This document shows, piece after piece, positions 18,865 to 28,448 of a DNA stretch of 64,000 nucleotides (positions are counted from its first letter, which is position 1; every line of letters begins with the position of its first letter). Under the pieces are notes generated by a model. It was not told the DNA's origin and did no database searches. It worked only from the letters and a program-made list of their open reading frames with translations. The stretch lies in the NCBI RefSeq assembly GCF_005503445.1, contig NZ_SCOH01000002.1, forward strand, positions 62,001 through 126,000, read 5' to 3'. A program made the translations under genes and the position numbers. Source of the stretch: Chitinivorax sp. B (lineage in GTDB: Bacteria > Pseudomonadota > Gammaproteobacteria > Burkholderiales > SCOH01).

Positions 18865-21360
18865 ATGCTCATTCGCCACTCCTCTCTTGCTGGCCGTACG
18901 CTCACCCGAATGGGTGTCCGCATTGCGGTTGTCATTGTCACGGCCACACTGCTGGCCTATTGGCACCTCTATTCCACACTTCAAACAAGCATGCTCAACG
19001 GTTTGAAGGGCTATGTGGATGCGCGAGGCCGTGGCGAAAGCGAACATTTCAAACTGGCTGAAATTCAGACCAAAATGCTGGCGAACGAGTTCATGCGACG
19101 TTTGCGAGCCATGGGGCAGTATGACCCCCAAACAGAATTCAACGAAATATTCCAGCGTTACCCTGATGGCTTGGTCCGCGTCAAACCAGAGCTCAACGAT
19201 TTTCGGACCAAAGCCACCGTTTTTGTTCGCCATGATGTCTCGTTAACGCCTGACTTACGTCGGCGATTGGTCATCGCCTACCAACTGCTGTCTGACTGGG
19301 GTCTGTTGACTACCAACCGCTTCATCGACAGCTTTATCAACATGCCCGAGCAGTTGTCGGTCAACTATGCCCCATTTGTGGACTGGAGCTTGGCTGCAAC
19401 GCGCGAGACCGATATCTATACCTATGAAACGGTGTGGCGTTCCACGGTATCCAAGAATCCACAGCGCAGCCCTTTCTGGACAGGCATCTATTTTGACGAG
19501 GGTGCCAAGAAATGGATGGTTTCGCACGTCACGCCAAGCGATGTCGACAATCGCTGGGTGATGTCGGCCGGACAGGACATTGTGATTGATGACATGGTCA
19601 AGCGCACGGTCAATGAACAGCTGACGGGTACGTATAACATTATTCTGCGCCATGATGGCGAGCTGCTTGCCCACCCCACGCTAATGGAACAGATTCGCAA
19701 AGCAGGCGGCAACCTGAATGCAGTCAAATTGCATGATGCAACACTCACCAGCATCGTTAATGCCGCGGTTAAAACACAAGGTTCGCCAACCATTGTCGAG
19801 ACTGAAGATTCACAGTATTTTCTGGGCGTCACGCGCATTGAGGGCCCAAACTGGATTTTCGTCACGGTCTATCCCAAATCGTTGCTTCAACGTTTGGCAT
19901 TCGACAACGCCTCGTTCGTATTAGGCTTGGGTGCTGTTTCACTGATTCTGGAACTACTGCTGATTCGATTAGTGCTCAGGCGGCAAGTCATTGCCCCACT
20001 TGAATCCCTGTTGGGTGCAACGGAGCGGGTACGCGGTGGCGACTGGAATATCCGCATCAATTGGCCTCATCATGACGAGATCGGACAACTGGCGAGTTCT
20101 TTCACCGCCATGGCCCAATCATTGGGTGAACGTGACCGACAACTCCAGCGCAGCGCACAGGATCTGGCGACCCAGGTTGAACTGGTTTTGGCCAACGAAG
20201 CCCGCTTGCAAGCAATCAGTGCAGCCATTCCAGATGCCATTTTTGTGTTGGATCGAGATGGCAATGTACTGGAGGCATTTGGCAATCAAGCCTTGTTTGC
20301 CATGAATAACCGCCGCAGCACCAATGTGGCGGAAGCCCTGCCACAAGATATTTCGCGCGAAATCCTATTGGCCGTTGGCCGATGCTTGGACACTGGCGAT
20401 ACGCAAGTTTACGAATACCCCTTGATGCTGCAAGGGCAACTCTACTGGTTTGAAGGCCGTACGGCACGATTACCACAACATGCCGCGCAGAATGCGGTGG
20501 TTTGGTTGGCTCGGGACGTATCCGCCCGTAAGTTAGCAGAAATTGAGTTGCGCCAAGCACGGGACTATCTGGTCGAACAGGTTGCCTTGCAAACAGCGGA
20601 TCTGGTTGCCGCCAAAGAGAAAGCCGATGCTGCCAATCAGGCCAAGACACAGTTCCTGTCAAATATGTCGCATGAGCTACGCACCCCCATGCATGCCATT
20701 CTCAGCTTTGCACGCTTGGGGTTGGACAAGGCAGAGCAAGCCCCACCAGACAAGCTGAAACGTTATTTTTCGAACATTGCTGATTCCGGTGAGCGCATGC
20801 TGGCTTTGGTGAACGACTTGCTGGATGTCACGCGACTGGAGTCCGGTAAGATGGCATTCAGTTTGAGCGAACAACCACTGCGCCCCATCATTGAATCAGT
20901 CATGGTTGAACTGGATGAACTAGCCAAGCGACAGGCACTGACGGTGGTATTAAAAACCGATGACAATGATCCCGCATTCTGCTTTGACCGATTGCGAATT
21001 GGCCAGGTCATCCGCAACTTGTTGTCCAATGCCATCAAATTCAGCAAAGAACACGAACAAGTCATTATTGAATTGCATACCAGCATTGAATCGCCCCCAC
21101 GTGCAGTCATTCGAGTGCTGGATCGTGGGATTGGCATTCCACCTGACGAACTGGAAGCAATTTTCGACAAATTTGTGCAGAGCAGCCGTACATCACGCGA
21201 ATCGGGGGGTAGTGGTCTAGGCTTGGCTATCTCACGGGAAATCATTCGTGGTCATGGCGGGGACATCCATGCGGAGCTTCGTGAGGGAGGTGGTTCGATT
21301 CTGACCTTCTGGTTACCTTTTACACCAACCGGAACAACATCACAGCCGTGTGATGAATAA
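18865..21360 (+). CDS. Membrane sensor histidine kinase (sensor-HAMP-PAS-HisKA-HATPase)
   Basis: 831 residues. One transmembrane helix at about 17-35, a periplasmic sensor region (about 40-345) resembling Cache folds (FVTVYPKSLL near its end), a second helix (about 352-372), HAMP, and a PAS-like domain (about 445-560). The HisKA H-box MSHELRTPM has H603. The HATPase shows QVIRNLLSNAIKFS, VLDRGIGIP and GSGLGLAISREI. It ends after the ATPase domain, so there is no receiver, and no response regulator gene is adjacent. It would autophosphorylate H603 and pass phosphate to an unlinked partner. The start ATG has no strong ribosome site; a second ATG (MGVRIAV) 15 codons in is possible. Confidence 0.9.
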   Translation: MLIRHSSLAGRTLTRMGVRIAVVIVTATLLAYWHLYSTLQTSMLNGLKGYVDARGRGESEHFKLAEIQTKMLANEFMRRLRAMGQYDPQTEFNEIFQRYPDGLVRVKPELNDFRTKATVFVRHDVSLTPDLRRRLVIAYQLLSDWGLLTTNRFIDSFINMPEQLSVNYAPFVDWSLAATRETDIYTYETVWRSTVSKNPQRSPFWTGIYFDEGAKKWMVSHVTPSDVDNRWVMSAGQDIVIDDMVKRTVNEQLTGTYNIILRHDGELLAHPTLMEQIRKAGGNLNAVKLHDATLTSIVNAAVKTQGSPTIVETEDSQYFLGVTRIEGPNWIFVTVYPKSLLQRLAFDNASFVLGLGAVSLILELLLIRLVLRRQVIAPLESLLGATERVRGGDWNIRINWPHHDEIGQLASSFTAMAQSLGERDRQLQRSAQDLATQVELVLANEARLQAISAAIPDAIFVLDRDGNVLEAFGNQALFAMNNRRSTNVAEALPQDISREILLAVGRCLDTGDTQVYEYPLMLQGQLYWFEGRTARLPQHAAQNAVVWLARDVSARKLAEIELRQARDYLVEQVALQTADLVAAKEKADAANQAKTQFLSNMSHELRTPMHAILSFARLGLDKAEQAPPDKLKRYFSNIADSGERMLALVNDLLDVTRLESGKMAFSLSEQPLRPIIESVMVELDELAKRQALTVVLKTDDNDPAFCFDRLRIGQVIRNLLSNAIKFSKEHEQVIIELHTSIESPPRAVIRVLDRGIGIPPDELEAIFDKFVQSSRTSRESGGSGLGLAISREIIRGHGGDIHAELREGGGSILTFWLPFTPTGTTSQPCDE

Positions 21361-21414
21361 TTCTGACCTCGAAGTATTTTGTCGTCACAGGACCGGCAAC
21401 ATGCACCTGCCCTG

Positions 21415-21564
21415 TTAGAAGCTGTTCAAGGTCTGTGATGAGCGGCCACCAGCAGAGTGAAGCACAGCGCAAAAACCGGCATGTATGGGTGATACATGAG
21501 GATGTTGAGCAGCACATGAGCCCCCGATCGTGGTCACGCACTAAGACTTTGAACAGGCTCTTAG
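21415..21564. repeat. Candidate 150-bp MITE-like element
   Basis: The ends are imperfect inverted repeats: left 21415-21434 and the complement of right 21544-21564 share TGTTCAA[G/A]GTCT preceded by similar AG-rich bases. The interior has no credible gene. The right end read outward (GAGCCTGTTCAAAGTCT) resembles termini of some IS5-type elements from memory, so this may be a MITE or the joined ends of a deleted insertion sequence. It sits between the stop of the histidine kinase gene and the stop of the converging malE paralogue. Confidence 0.5.
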
Positions 21565-21580
21565 AGAGCAGCCCCAGTAT

Positions 21581-22792
21581 CTATTTGGACAATACCGTTT
21601 TGGCTACTTGATCCAACGCTTCCTGTGGCTTCTTTCGTGTAGTGAGCTCGGTAGTCATCTGCTGCAAAGCAGTGCTCATGGCACCCCAGAAGCGATTCAT
21701 TTCCGGATTGTGTGGCATCGGCTTGCCAGAATGCACAGCATCCATCGAGGCTCGGATTTTTTCATCGTTATAAAGCTCCCAGAAATAACCTTTATGGGCC
21801 GGCACCCCAATTGGCACGTCCTCGTTCACCTTGCGTAGGCCATCCGGTTTCAACAAGAAGTTCTCGATAAAATTGATGGCGGCTGGCTGATTGGGCGTCC
21901 TGGCTGAAATCATGGCACCCAGCACACCAACAAATGGCTTAGCCGGTTTGCCTTTGATGGACGGTAACGGGGCAACACCAAAATTGATCTTGGCGGCCCT
22001 CAAACCATCCCACGCCCATGGTCCGGATATGAACATGGCTTGGCGTCCTTCCTTCATGGAACGCTCTGCATCGGCATAAGCCATGCCATTTGCTGGCAAC
22101 ACACCTTTATCGATCAACGTCACCAACATTTCAGCACCGATAACAGCCCCAGTCTTGTTGACCCCGGTTTCGCCCGACTGATAGTTACCACGGGTATCAC
22201 GAGGGAATACGAAACCACCATTCGCCGCCATTAATGGCCAGCTGAAATAAGGGCTGGTGTATTCCCAGCCAATGGCGCGCACACCACGTGCTTTCAGCTT
22301 ATCGTTCAAGGCGGGGATATCCTCGAACGCCTTGGGCGGATTGGGGAGCAGATCCTTGTTGTAAATCAGGCTGATCGCTTCCACCGCAATCGGATATCCC
22401 CATTGCTTGCCTTCCACCATGAAAGCATCCCAGCCTACATTCACAATTTCCTCTTGCAGGGCTGGAGTTGGTTTGACCGGGTTCAACAGGCCCTTTCCAA
22501 TCCATTCACCGATGCGGTCATGTGGCCAGATCCAGACATCCGGCCCAGCTTTGGTACCGCCGACCTGGGTAAATTTGTTGGGCGCGTCATCAGGATGTTC
22601 CACCTTGGCAGGAATGCCAGTTTTCTTAGTGAACTCATCGGCCAGCTTCTGCAAACCCTTGTGGCCTTTGTCTCCGTTGATCCAAATCAGTAGCTTGCCG
22701 CTTTCCCAAGCGTGTGCCCCACTCGATAACAGCAGGCTTGCGAGCAATAAAGCGCCGCGTAACGGATAATAGTTGATATTTCTTTGACTCAT
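21581..22792 (-). CDS. malE: Maltose-type ABC transporter substrate-binding protein (second MalE paralogue)
   Basis: 403 residues from the ATG at 22792, supported by GGAGGG just upstream; the frame extends 7 codons further without a better site. A signal peptide ends near SSGAHA. The mature protein has the MalE-type features GKLLIWINGDKGHKGLQ, GPDVWIWPHDRIGEW, MFISGPWAWDGL and PMPHNPEMNRFWGAM. It is clearly paralogous to the malE at 28449-29645 in length and motif order but differs at many positions. It lies after gap and behind the gap terminator, apart from the permease genes, so it probably has its own promoter and delivers an alternative maltodextrin ligand to the same MalFGK complex (inference). 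Confidence 0.92.
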   Translation of the reverse strand: MSQRNINYYPLRGALLLASLLLSSGAHAWESGKLLIWINGDKGHKGLQKLADEFTKKTGIPAKVEHPDDAPNKFTQVGGTKAGPDVWIWPHDRIGEWIGKGLLNPVKPTPALQEEIVNVGWDAFMVEGKQWGYPIAVEAISLIYNKDLLPNPPKAFEDIPALNDKLKARGVRAIGWEYTSPYFSWPLMAANGGFVFPRDTRGNYQSGETGVNKTGAVIGAEMLVTLIDKGVLPANGMAYADAERSMKEGRQAMFISGPWAWDGLRAAKINFGVAPLPSIKGKPAKPFVGVLGAMISARTPNQPAAINFIENFLLKPDGLRKVNEDVPIGVPAHKGYFWELYNDEKIRASMDAVHSGKPMPHNPEMNRFWGAMSTALQQMTTELTTRKKPQEALDQVAKTVLSK

Positions 22793-22943
22793 AGCCACCC
22801 TCCACTCTCTCATTATTAGGATTACACCGATCCAAGGAGAAAAGCATTGGCCTTACTGATGTGCACCCAGTTTAGGCTTTGTGTTCCAGTATGCTTACCC
22901 CAATAGCGTTGTTGATATGAATATAAGAAAACCCTGTTTGTTG

Positions 22944-22976
22944 TAAAAAAATAATGGCGCCATCCACATGGCGCCG
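22944..22976 (-). terminator. Intrinsic terminator after gap
   Basis: GGCGCCAT (22956-22963) and ATGGCGCC (22968-22975) pair around a CCAC loop; on the minus strand the stem is followed by ATTATTTTTTT. It lies just beyond the gap stop codon and separates gap from the downstream malE paralogue. Confidence 0.88.
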
Positions 22977-22990
22977 TTGCCGATTTTGGC

Positions 22991-24007
22991 TTAACGTCCC
23001 GCGGACATCAAGGCCTTGGCGGTATCCAACATCCGGTTCGAATACCCCCATTCATTGTCGTACCAAGCCATGATTTTGACTTGGGTACCGGCAATCACCT
23101 TAGTCTGTGTCGCGTCAAAAATACTCGAAGCCGGATTATGGTTGAAATCGACCGACACCAGCGGCAGGGTATTGACCTTCAAAATTCCCTTGAGTGGGCC
23201 TTCTGCTGCCGCATTCACAATGGCATTCACTTCATCTTTGGTTGTCTCGCGAGCTGCCTGAAACACCAGATCCACCAAGCTGACATTGATTGTCGGTACA
23301 CGCACCGCCATCCCATCCAGCTTACCCACCAGTTCCGGCATCACCAAACCAATTGCCGCCGCTGCCCCTGTTTTGGTCGGAATCATTGAATGTGTGGCCG
23401 CACGAGCGCGACGCAAATCACTGTGATACAGATCCGTCAGTACCTGATCATTGGTATAGGAATGCACGGTAGTCATCAAGCCAGAAACAATACCCAACTT
23501 ATCATTCAACGCTTTTACCACCGGTGCCAAGCAGTTGGTAGTACAAGATGCATTGGAGATGACCGTATATTCAGGTTTGAGCACTGCATGGTTGACACCA
23601 TACACAATCGTCGCGTCAACATCATTGCCGCCCGGCGCAGAGATGATGACCTTCTTAGCGCCAGCCGCCAGATGGGCTGAAGCCTTTTCCTTGCTGGTGA
23701 ACAGGCCGGTACATTCCAGCACCACATCGACATTCAAATCCGCCCAAGGCAACTTGGCCGGATCACGTTCAGACAGAAACTTGATGCGATCGCCGTTGAC
23801 AATCATGTCATTGCCGTCCACCGACACCTCGGCATGGAATGGGCCATGCACGGTATCGTATTGGGTCAGATGAGCGTTGATATTGGTATCACCCAGTGTG
23901 TTGACGGCGACGATCTGAAACTCGGCGTTGCGCTTGGCTTCGTACAACGCACGCAGTGTATTGCGGCCAATACGGCCATAACCGTTGATGGCAAGACGAA
24001 TGGTCAT
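22991..24007 (-). CDS. gap: Glyceraldehyde-3-phosphate dehydrogenase, type I
   Basis: 338 residues. The NAD-binding start [17 protein letters not shown], catalytic Cys in [12 protein letters not shown], catalytic His in [10 protein letters not shown], and [12 protein letters not shown] are all intact. It oxidises glyceraldehyde 3-phosphate to 1,3-bisphosphoglycerate, the lower-branch step fed by the KDPG aldolase encoded at 34 kb. AGGAG precedes the ATG. The 237 bases upstream contain no HexR-like palindrome that I can see, unlike the edd/zwf region. Confidence 0.97.
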   Translation of the reverse strand: MTIRLAINGYGRIGRNTLRALYEAKRNAEFQIVAVNTLGDTNINAHLTQYDTVHGPFHAEVSVDGNDMIVNGDRIKFLSERDPAKLPWADLNVDVVLECTGLFTSKEKASAHLAAGAKKVIISAPGGNDVDATIVYGVNHAVLKPEYTVISNASCTTNCLAPVVKALNDKLGIVSGLMTTVHSYTNDQVLTDLYHSDLRRARAATHSMIPTKTGAAAAIGLVMPELVGKLDGMAVRVPTINVSLVDLVFQAARETTKDEVNAIVNAAAEGPLKGILKVNTLPLVSVDFNHNPASSIFDATQTKVIAGTQVKIMAWYDNEWGYSNRMLDTAKALMSAGR

Positions 24008-24244
24008 GAACTTCTCTCCTACAAGGCGAATACCCTCTCCGGCGCTTAGCCCCTGCCGTGCACCTTTGAGGTGGGTTACGTTGCAATCAGGACAGCACTC
24101 GATTTTCTTTATTTATAACGATCGGGCTGCCGTTTCCATCGCTCCGTGGGGGAGAGCAATTTTCCATTTTCCTTCAAGCCAGCGAGTCAACCGACCTGTT
24201 TACATCAGTTTGCCGTGTCAGCGCACTGCATACGTTGATCTGGA

Positions 24245-25120
24245 TCAGGGCACTTCGTGTCCCAAAGTAGCCTCCAACAACATGAACCACTGCTCACGAC
24301 TCAGCTCCAACTGGCTGGCACGGACGGCATCCTGCACATTGGCCAGTTTTCCGGTCCCGAGAATGGGTTGAATTTGGGCCGGGTGAGCCAGCAACCAAGC
24401 CAAAGCCACCTGCGACAACGATGCACCACCCAGGTCCCTGCCAACATCGAGTGCGATCTGTTTAACTGGCGAATCCTGCGTCAATAAGCGGCCACCGCCC
24501 AATGGAGACCACGCCTGTGGCGTGATACGCAAACGTTGGCATTGATCGAGCGTACCATCGAACAACGGTGCGGTATGACCCAGTGATATCTCAATCTGGT
24601 TGGCTACCAGCGGGAAAGGCAAACGTGATTGCAATAGCTCTACCTGGGAAGGAGAGAAATTGGACACACCGAATTCACGCACTTTGCCAGCATTACGCAA
24701 TGCTATAAAGGTTTCGGCCACCTCATCCGCATCCATCAGTGGGTCTGGGCGATGGATCAGCAAGGTATCCAGGTAATCGGTATGCAAGGCTGTTAAGGTT
24801 TGATCAACCGCCGCCACAATATGGCCGCGACTGGTGTCGTAATGCTTGACTTGTCGCTCGGGAAATTTGCTGGATAGTAGTTTGATACCTGTCTTGCCAA
24901 TACAGCGCAGACGTGTACGTAAGCCAGGTTTTATTGCAAAGACTTCGCCGAAACGGGTTTCTGCGTCGTAATCGCCATAAATATCAGCAAAATCGAGTGT
25001 GGATACATCCAAGTCAAGGCAGGCCTCAATGAAATTCAACAGTTCGGATGTGCTGTACTGCCAATCCAGTACACGCCAGGAGCCAAGAATCAGACGAGAA
25101 TCGTGTTCGCCAATCGACAT
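24245..25120 (-). CDS. Aldo/keto reductase, YdhF-like
   Basis: 291-residue AKR-family oxidoreductase. The catalytic tetrad is visible as Asp and Tyr in LDFADIYGDYD, Lys in IGKTGIK and His in LLIHRPDPL; VREFGVSNFSP, ANQIEISLGH and WSPLGGGRLL are typical of YdhF-type members. Likely a cytoplasmic NADPH-dependent carbonyl reductase; the substrate is unknown. It lies between gap and the CBM41 gene on the same strand, 46 bases after the latter. Confidence 0.9.
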   Translation of the reverse strand: MSIGEHDSRLILGSWRVLDWQYSTSELLNFIEACLDLDVSTLDFADIYGDYDAETRFGEVFAIKPGLRTRLRCIGKTGIKLLSSKFPERQVKHYDTSRGHIVAAVDQTLTALHTDYLDTLLIHRPDPLMDADEVAETFIALRNAGKVREFGVSNFSPSQVELLQSRLPFPLVANQIEISLGHTAPLFDGTLDQCQRLRITPQAWSPLGGGRLLTQDSPVKQIALDVGRDLGGASLSQVALAWLLAHPAQIQPILGTGKLANVQDAVRASQLELSREQWFMLLEATLGHEVP

Positions 25121-25166
25121 AAGTCTGCTTCCAAAATTGGCGGCCCTATATCAGGCCGCTCGAAGA

Positions 25167-25607
25167 TTAGTTCTGGCGCGCTTTCAGTGCAGCTTCCAGT
25201 GATAGGTAGATATTGCGGTCGCCTGCATTGACCCAGATTTCTCGGGTCTGTTTGGTATCGAACTGCATATCCTTACCACCTTGCTCCTTACGATCACCTT
25301 TGTGAATGATGTAATAGACCACGCCGGACTTGCCAAATTCAGCCACCTTGCGTTGCCAGTACACACCAAAATCGTCCTTGCCACTGATCTTCGCTGGATT
25401 ATGCCAATCCACTCCATCCAACGGCATATCTGGCGTACCGCCTTCCCTGCGCCAAACATGAAGCCCCCAGCCCTCATAAGCACCGTCTGGGCGGGAATAA
25501 TGGATGGTGACGACATCATCTGGCTGTTCGCCAGCGAGCGTCAGCGATGCGCTGGCGGACCATACTGCTACCAGTGCCCATTTCAAGAAATTACGTTTAC
25601 TCAGCAT
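25167..25607 (-). CDS. Secreted stand-alone CBM41 (pullulanase-associated domain) protein
   Basis: 146 residues from the ATG at 25607, which has AGGAG 8 bases upstream; a GTG three codons earlier is the alternative. The N terminus (SKRNFLKWALVAVW...LTLA) is a signal peptide with a Tat-like but not twin-arginine look. The rest is one domain: VTIHYSRPDGAYEGWGLHVW, DFGVYWQRKV, VVYYIIHKGDRKEQGGKDM and REIWVNAGDRNIY match the CBM41/PUD domain that binds alpha-glucans and normally sits at the front of pullulanases. No catalytic domain is attached. Its place after malG suggests a periplasmic or exported maltodextrin-binding helper (inference). Confidence 0.85.
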   Translation of the reverse strand: MLSKRNFLKWALVAVWSASASLTLAGEQPDDVVTIHYSRPDGAYEGWGLHVWRREGGTPDMPLDGVDWHNPAKISGKDDFGVYWQRKVAEFGKSGVVYYIIHKGDRKEQGGKDMQFDTKQTREIWVNAGDRNIYLSLEAALKARQN

Positions 25608-25734
25608 ATTGTTCACTCCTCAAATCATGTGATTGTGTTGGTGTTGTTATTGTTTGCCCCTGCCGAGTAATCGCTGTGGCAGGTTATGGGTGAAAACCTG
25701 CACAGCTTCGTTCATCTATTGGATTGGATGTTTC

Positions 25735-26625
25735 TTAACCTTTCACCCCGCCAGCAGTCAGACCCGAGATCATCCATTTCTGGGCGATCAGGAATACCAC
25801 GGTGATGGGCAAGCCAGACAGAATTGCGGCAGCGGCAAAATCGCCCCACATATACTTTTGCGGGTAAAGGAACATTTTGGAACCGACAGCAAGTGTCAGG
25901 TTTTCCTGTTGATGCAACAGAACTGACGCCACCGGGTATTCGATAATGGCGTTGATGAAAGCCAGCAGAAAGACCACCATCAAAATAGGTAGCGCCATCG
26001 GCAGCAGCACCAATCTGAAGGCTTGCCATGGGGTAGCACCATCTACTTTGGCTGCTTCTTCTATTTCGGCTGGAATGGTGTCGTAATAGCCCTTGATGGT
26101 CCAAACGTGCATGGCAATACCACCAGCGTAAGCCAGTACCAAGCTACCATGGCTATCAATGCCCAACCAGGGAATGTAAGTACCGATCTGGTCGAAAATG
26201 GCAAAGATCGCCACCAGCGCCAAAACTGCAGGGAACATCTGCATCAGCAGCATGGCTGTCATGGTCTGATTCTTGAACGGGAACTTCATCCGCGCAAAGG
26301 CAAATGCACAAGTAGTCGACAGCAGCAGTGTGACTACTGCGGACATTGTGGCCACTTTAATTGAGTTCCATAGCCAACGCATGACCGGAAATGGCGGCTG
26401 AACGAGACTGCCATCCGGCCCCTGGTAGGAAATACCCAATGCCAGCTTCCAGTGCTCGAAGCTGATGGTTTCCGGAATGATGCTACCGGCGGCAAAATTA
26501 CCCGGTCGCAAGCTGATCGACAGAATCATCACAAACGGGAACATGATCAGTGCGATGAAGGCGATAATACCAATATGCGCCACCACCACCCGCCAGCGAT
26601 GCGATTTATCCAATACAACAGCCAT
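25735..26625 (-). CDS. malG: Maltose ABC transporter permease MalG
   Basis: 296-residue MalG-type permease with six helices. It has the EAA-type coupling motif in [22 protein letters not shown] (26040s) and the C-terminal GLTAGGVKG that in E. coli MalG reaches towards the binding protein. AGGGAG lies just before the ATG. It pairs with MalF in the inner membrane channel and follows malF by 40 bases. Confidence 0.95.
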   Translation of the reverse strand: MAVVLDKSHRWRVVVAHIGIIAFIALIMFPFVMILSISLRPGNFAAGSIIPETISFEHWKLALGISYQGPDGSLVQPPFPVMRWLWNSIKVATMSAVVTLLLSTTCAFAFARMKFPFKNQTMTAMLLMQMFPAVLALVAIFAIFDQIGTYIPWLGIDSHGSLVLAYAGGIAMHVWTIKGYYDTIPAEIEEAAKVDGATPWQAFRLVLLPMALPILMVVFLLAFINAIIEYPVASVLLHQQENLTLAVGSKMFLYPQKYMWGDFAAAAILSGLPITVVFLIAQKWMISGLTAGGVKG

Positions 26626-26665
26626 GTTTGATACTCCCTATCCTTGACTCTGATGCCCGGCCCGT

Positions 26666-28276
26666 TTAACGAGTTTCAGTCTGGTTCACCTTGGTCAGGC
26701 GCAAATTAGCCAACGACAATGCTGCCACCAAAATGAAAATAACCGTGGAAATTGCTGCTGCCAGGCCAAAATTCTGGCCGGAATCCTCAAAGGCAATCCG
26801 GTAGGTGTAGGACACCAGCAAATCGGTTGTCCCCGCGGGCACTTTGGTATCCAGGAAATCTGGACGGCCTGATGTCAACAAGCTGATCAACACAAAGTTG
26901 TTGAAATTGAAAGCGAAAGCAGAAATCAACAATGGGGTGATCGGCTTGACGATCAACGGCACGGTGATTTTGAAGAAGTTGGTCAACGGCCCAGCCCCGG
27001 CAATCGCAGAAGCCTCATACAAATCGGACGGAATCGCCTTGATCAACCCCATACACAACACCATCATGTATGGATAACCTAGCCAGGTGTTTACGATCAA
27101 GATCATCACCTTGGCAAGGAATGGGTCGGAGAACCAAGCCGGCTTGATACCGAACAAGGCATCCAGAATCATATTGATTTCACCGAAGCTCTGGTTGAAC
27201 AGGCCTTTGAACACCAAAATCGAGATAAAACCCGGTACTGCATAAGGCAGGAACAACATGGTACGGTACAAGCCACGGAAACGAAGTGCTTCCCAGTTCA
27301 GTACGACCGCCAACACAATACCCACACCCAGCGTGAATACCACGGTCAAACCCGAGAACACCACCGTCCACAAGAAGATACGGGCAAATGGCTCTTGGAA
27401 GGCTGGGTCCGTGAAGATACGTGTAAAATTGGCAAAACCGACATTCACTTTGAAGCCAGGCTGCACCTGCTCACCTTTGGTATTCTCGTAGAAGCCGGTA
27501 GTGAAATTGGGACGAAGGATGTCATTGGTTTCCTGATTCACCAACGCGCCATCTGGGTTTTGCACATACAACTTGTGAACCGGCGCAAACTCGCGCAATC
27601 CGGACATGGACGCCTGCTTGCCACCTGGCATAGCGACTGAAATGGCCTTTAACGCAGCCTGCAGCTTGATTAATTCACGCAATTGCACTGCATCGCCCAA
27701 GACGATCTTGGCCTGATCAAAAGGCTGCATTTCCAGCTTCAGCGGTTCGACTTTTTTCAACGCCAATGCATTACTGACAAAGACATCACCCTTCTGGCTA
27801 TCTTCCAGGCGAATGCGATAAGCCTCACCATCGGCATGCAACGAAAATGCGAAACTGTCACCCTCTGCCCGATAGGTTTCATCCATCAGGTACTGGGTGG
27901 CACGATCGAACGTCAGCAGGTTTTTGGAGCTGTAATTGGTGAAGCCAATGGCGATGGTGTACACCAGTGGCAACAATACAAAGACTGCAATCCCTGCCAA
28001 ACCGGGGAACAAATAACGGTAGGCATACGCACGTGGCGACATGTACACATAAGCCGCCAGGCAAATCACGGCCAATACAGCCAATGCAAGAACCGGCTGG
28101 CCAGCGGTATACACCATCACTACGCCATAGAGCGCAGCCAGCAGCATTGCTACCAACGCACCCTTACCGATCAAGACTCCTAACGACCTACCCATATACC
28201 CTCTCACTACCTTTTGACGACCCGAAGGCCGAGCCAGCTCATCCCGCTGACCAGGGGGAATATCCTGCAAGCGCAT
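26666..28276 (-). CDS. malF: Maltose ABC transporter permease MalF
   Basis: 536 residues with about eight helices and the large periplasmic P2 loop (about residues 120-290) that is specific to MalF of Gram-negative maltose importers. YEASAIAGAGPLTNFFKITVP is the EAA loop that contacts the ATPase, and NNFVLISLLTSGRPDF is a MalF signature in the translocation path. No clear ribosome site precedes the ATG at 28276; an internal Met at about residue 28 is an alternative. Confidence 0.95.
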   Translation of the reverse strand: MRLQDIPPGQRDELARPSGRQKVVRGYMGRSLGVLIGKGALVAMLLAALYGVVMVYTAGQPVLALAVLAVICLAAYVYMSPRAYAYRYLFPGLAGIAVFVLLPLVYTIAIGFTNYSSKNLLTFDRATQYLMDETYRAEGDSFAFSLHADGEAYRIRLEDSQKGDVFVSNALALKKVEPLKLEMQPFDQAKIVLGDAVQLRELIKLQAALKAISVAMPGGKQASMSGLREFAPVHKLYVQNPDGALVNQETNDILRPNFTTGFYENTKGEQVQPGFKVNVGFANFTRIFTDPAFQEPFARIFLWTVVFSGLTVVFTLGVGIVLAVVLNWEALRFRGLYRTMLFLPYAVPGFISILVFKGLFNQSFGEINMILDALFGIKPAWFSDPFLAKVMILIVNTWLGYPYMMVLCMGLIKAIPSDLYEASAIAGAGPLTNFFKITVPLIVKPITPLLISAFAFNFNNFVLISLLTSGRPDFLDTKVPAGTTDLLVSYTYRIAFEDSGQNFGLAAAISTVIFILVAALSLANLRLTKVNQTETR

Positions 28277-28395
28277 GGTTTGTCACCCATCTGTCAGGCG
28301 CCTCCGCTGTGGGGCGTGGCACTGCGCCATGCTTGTTATACGGGCCATTGACCGGCCTCTGCGCGAACACCTGTGGCATTCGCATTACCTACCGT

Positions 28396-28430
28396 GAAAA
28401 CCCGCCGCTGGCCTAAACCAGACAGCGGGT
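28396..28430 (-). terminator. Attenuator-like hairpin between malE and malF
   Basis: On the minus strand ACCCGC...GCGGGT (outer 6-bp stem, inner CTGG/CCAG pairing with bulges) is followed by TTTT, 19 bases after the malE stop. Hairpins at this place are known in other mal operons, where they keep binding-protein expression above permease expression. The stem is imperfect and the T-run short, so partial termination is the most it suggests. Confidence 0.45.
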
Positions 28431-28448
28431 CGATCACTACGTGATTAC

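Noticed and set aside
23535-24049. Plus-strand frames opposite gap
   Set aside because: Mirror frames of a strongly biased highly expressed gene; no start signals.
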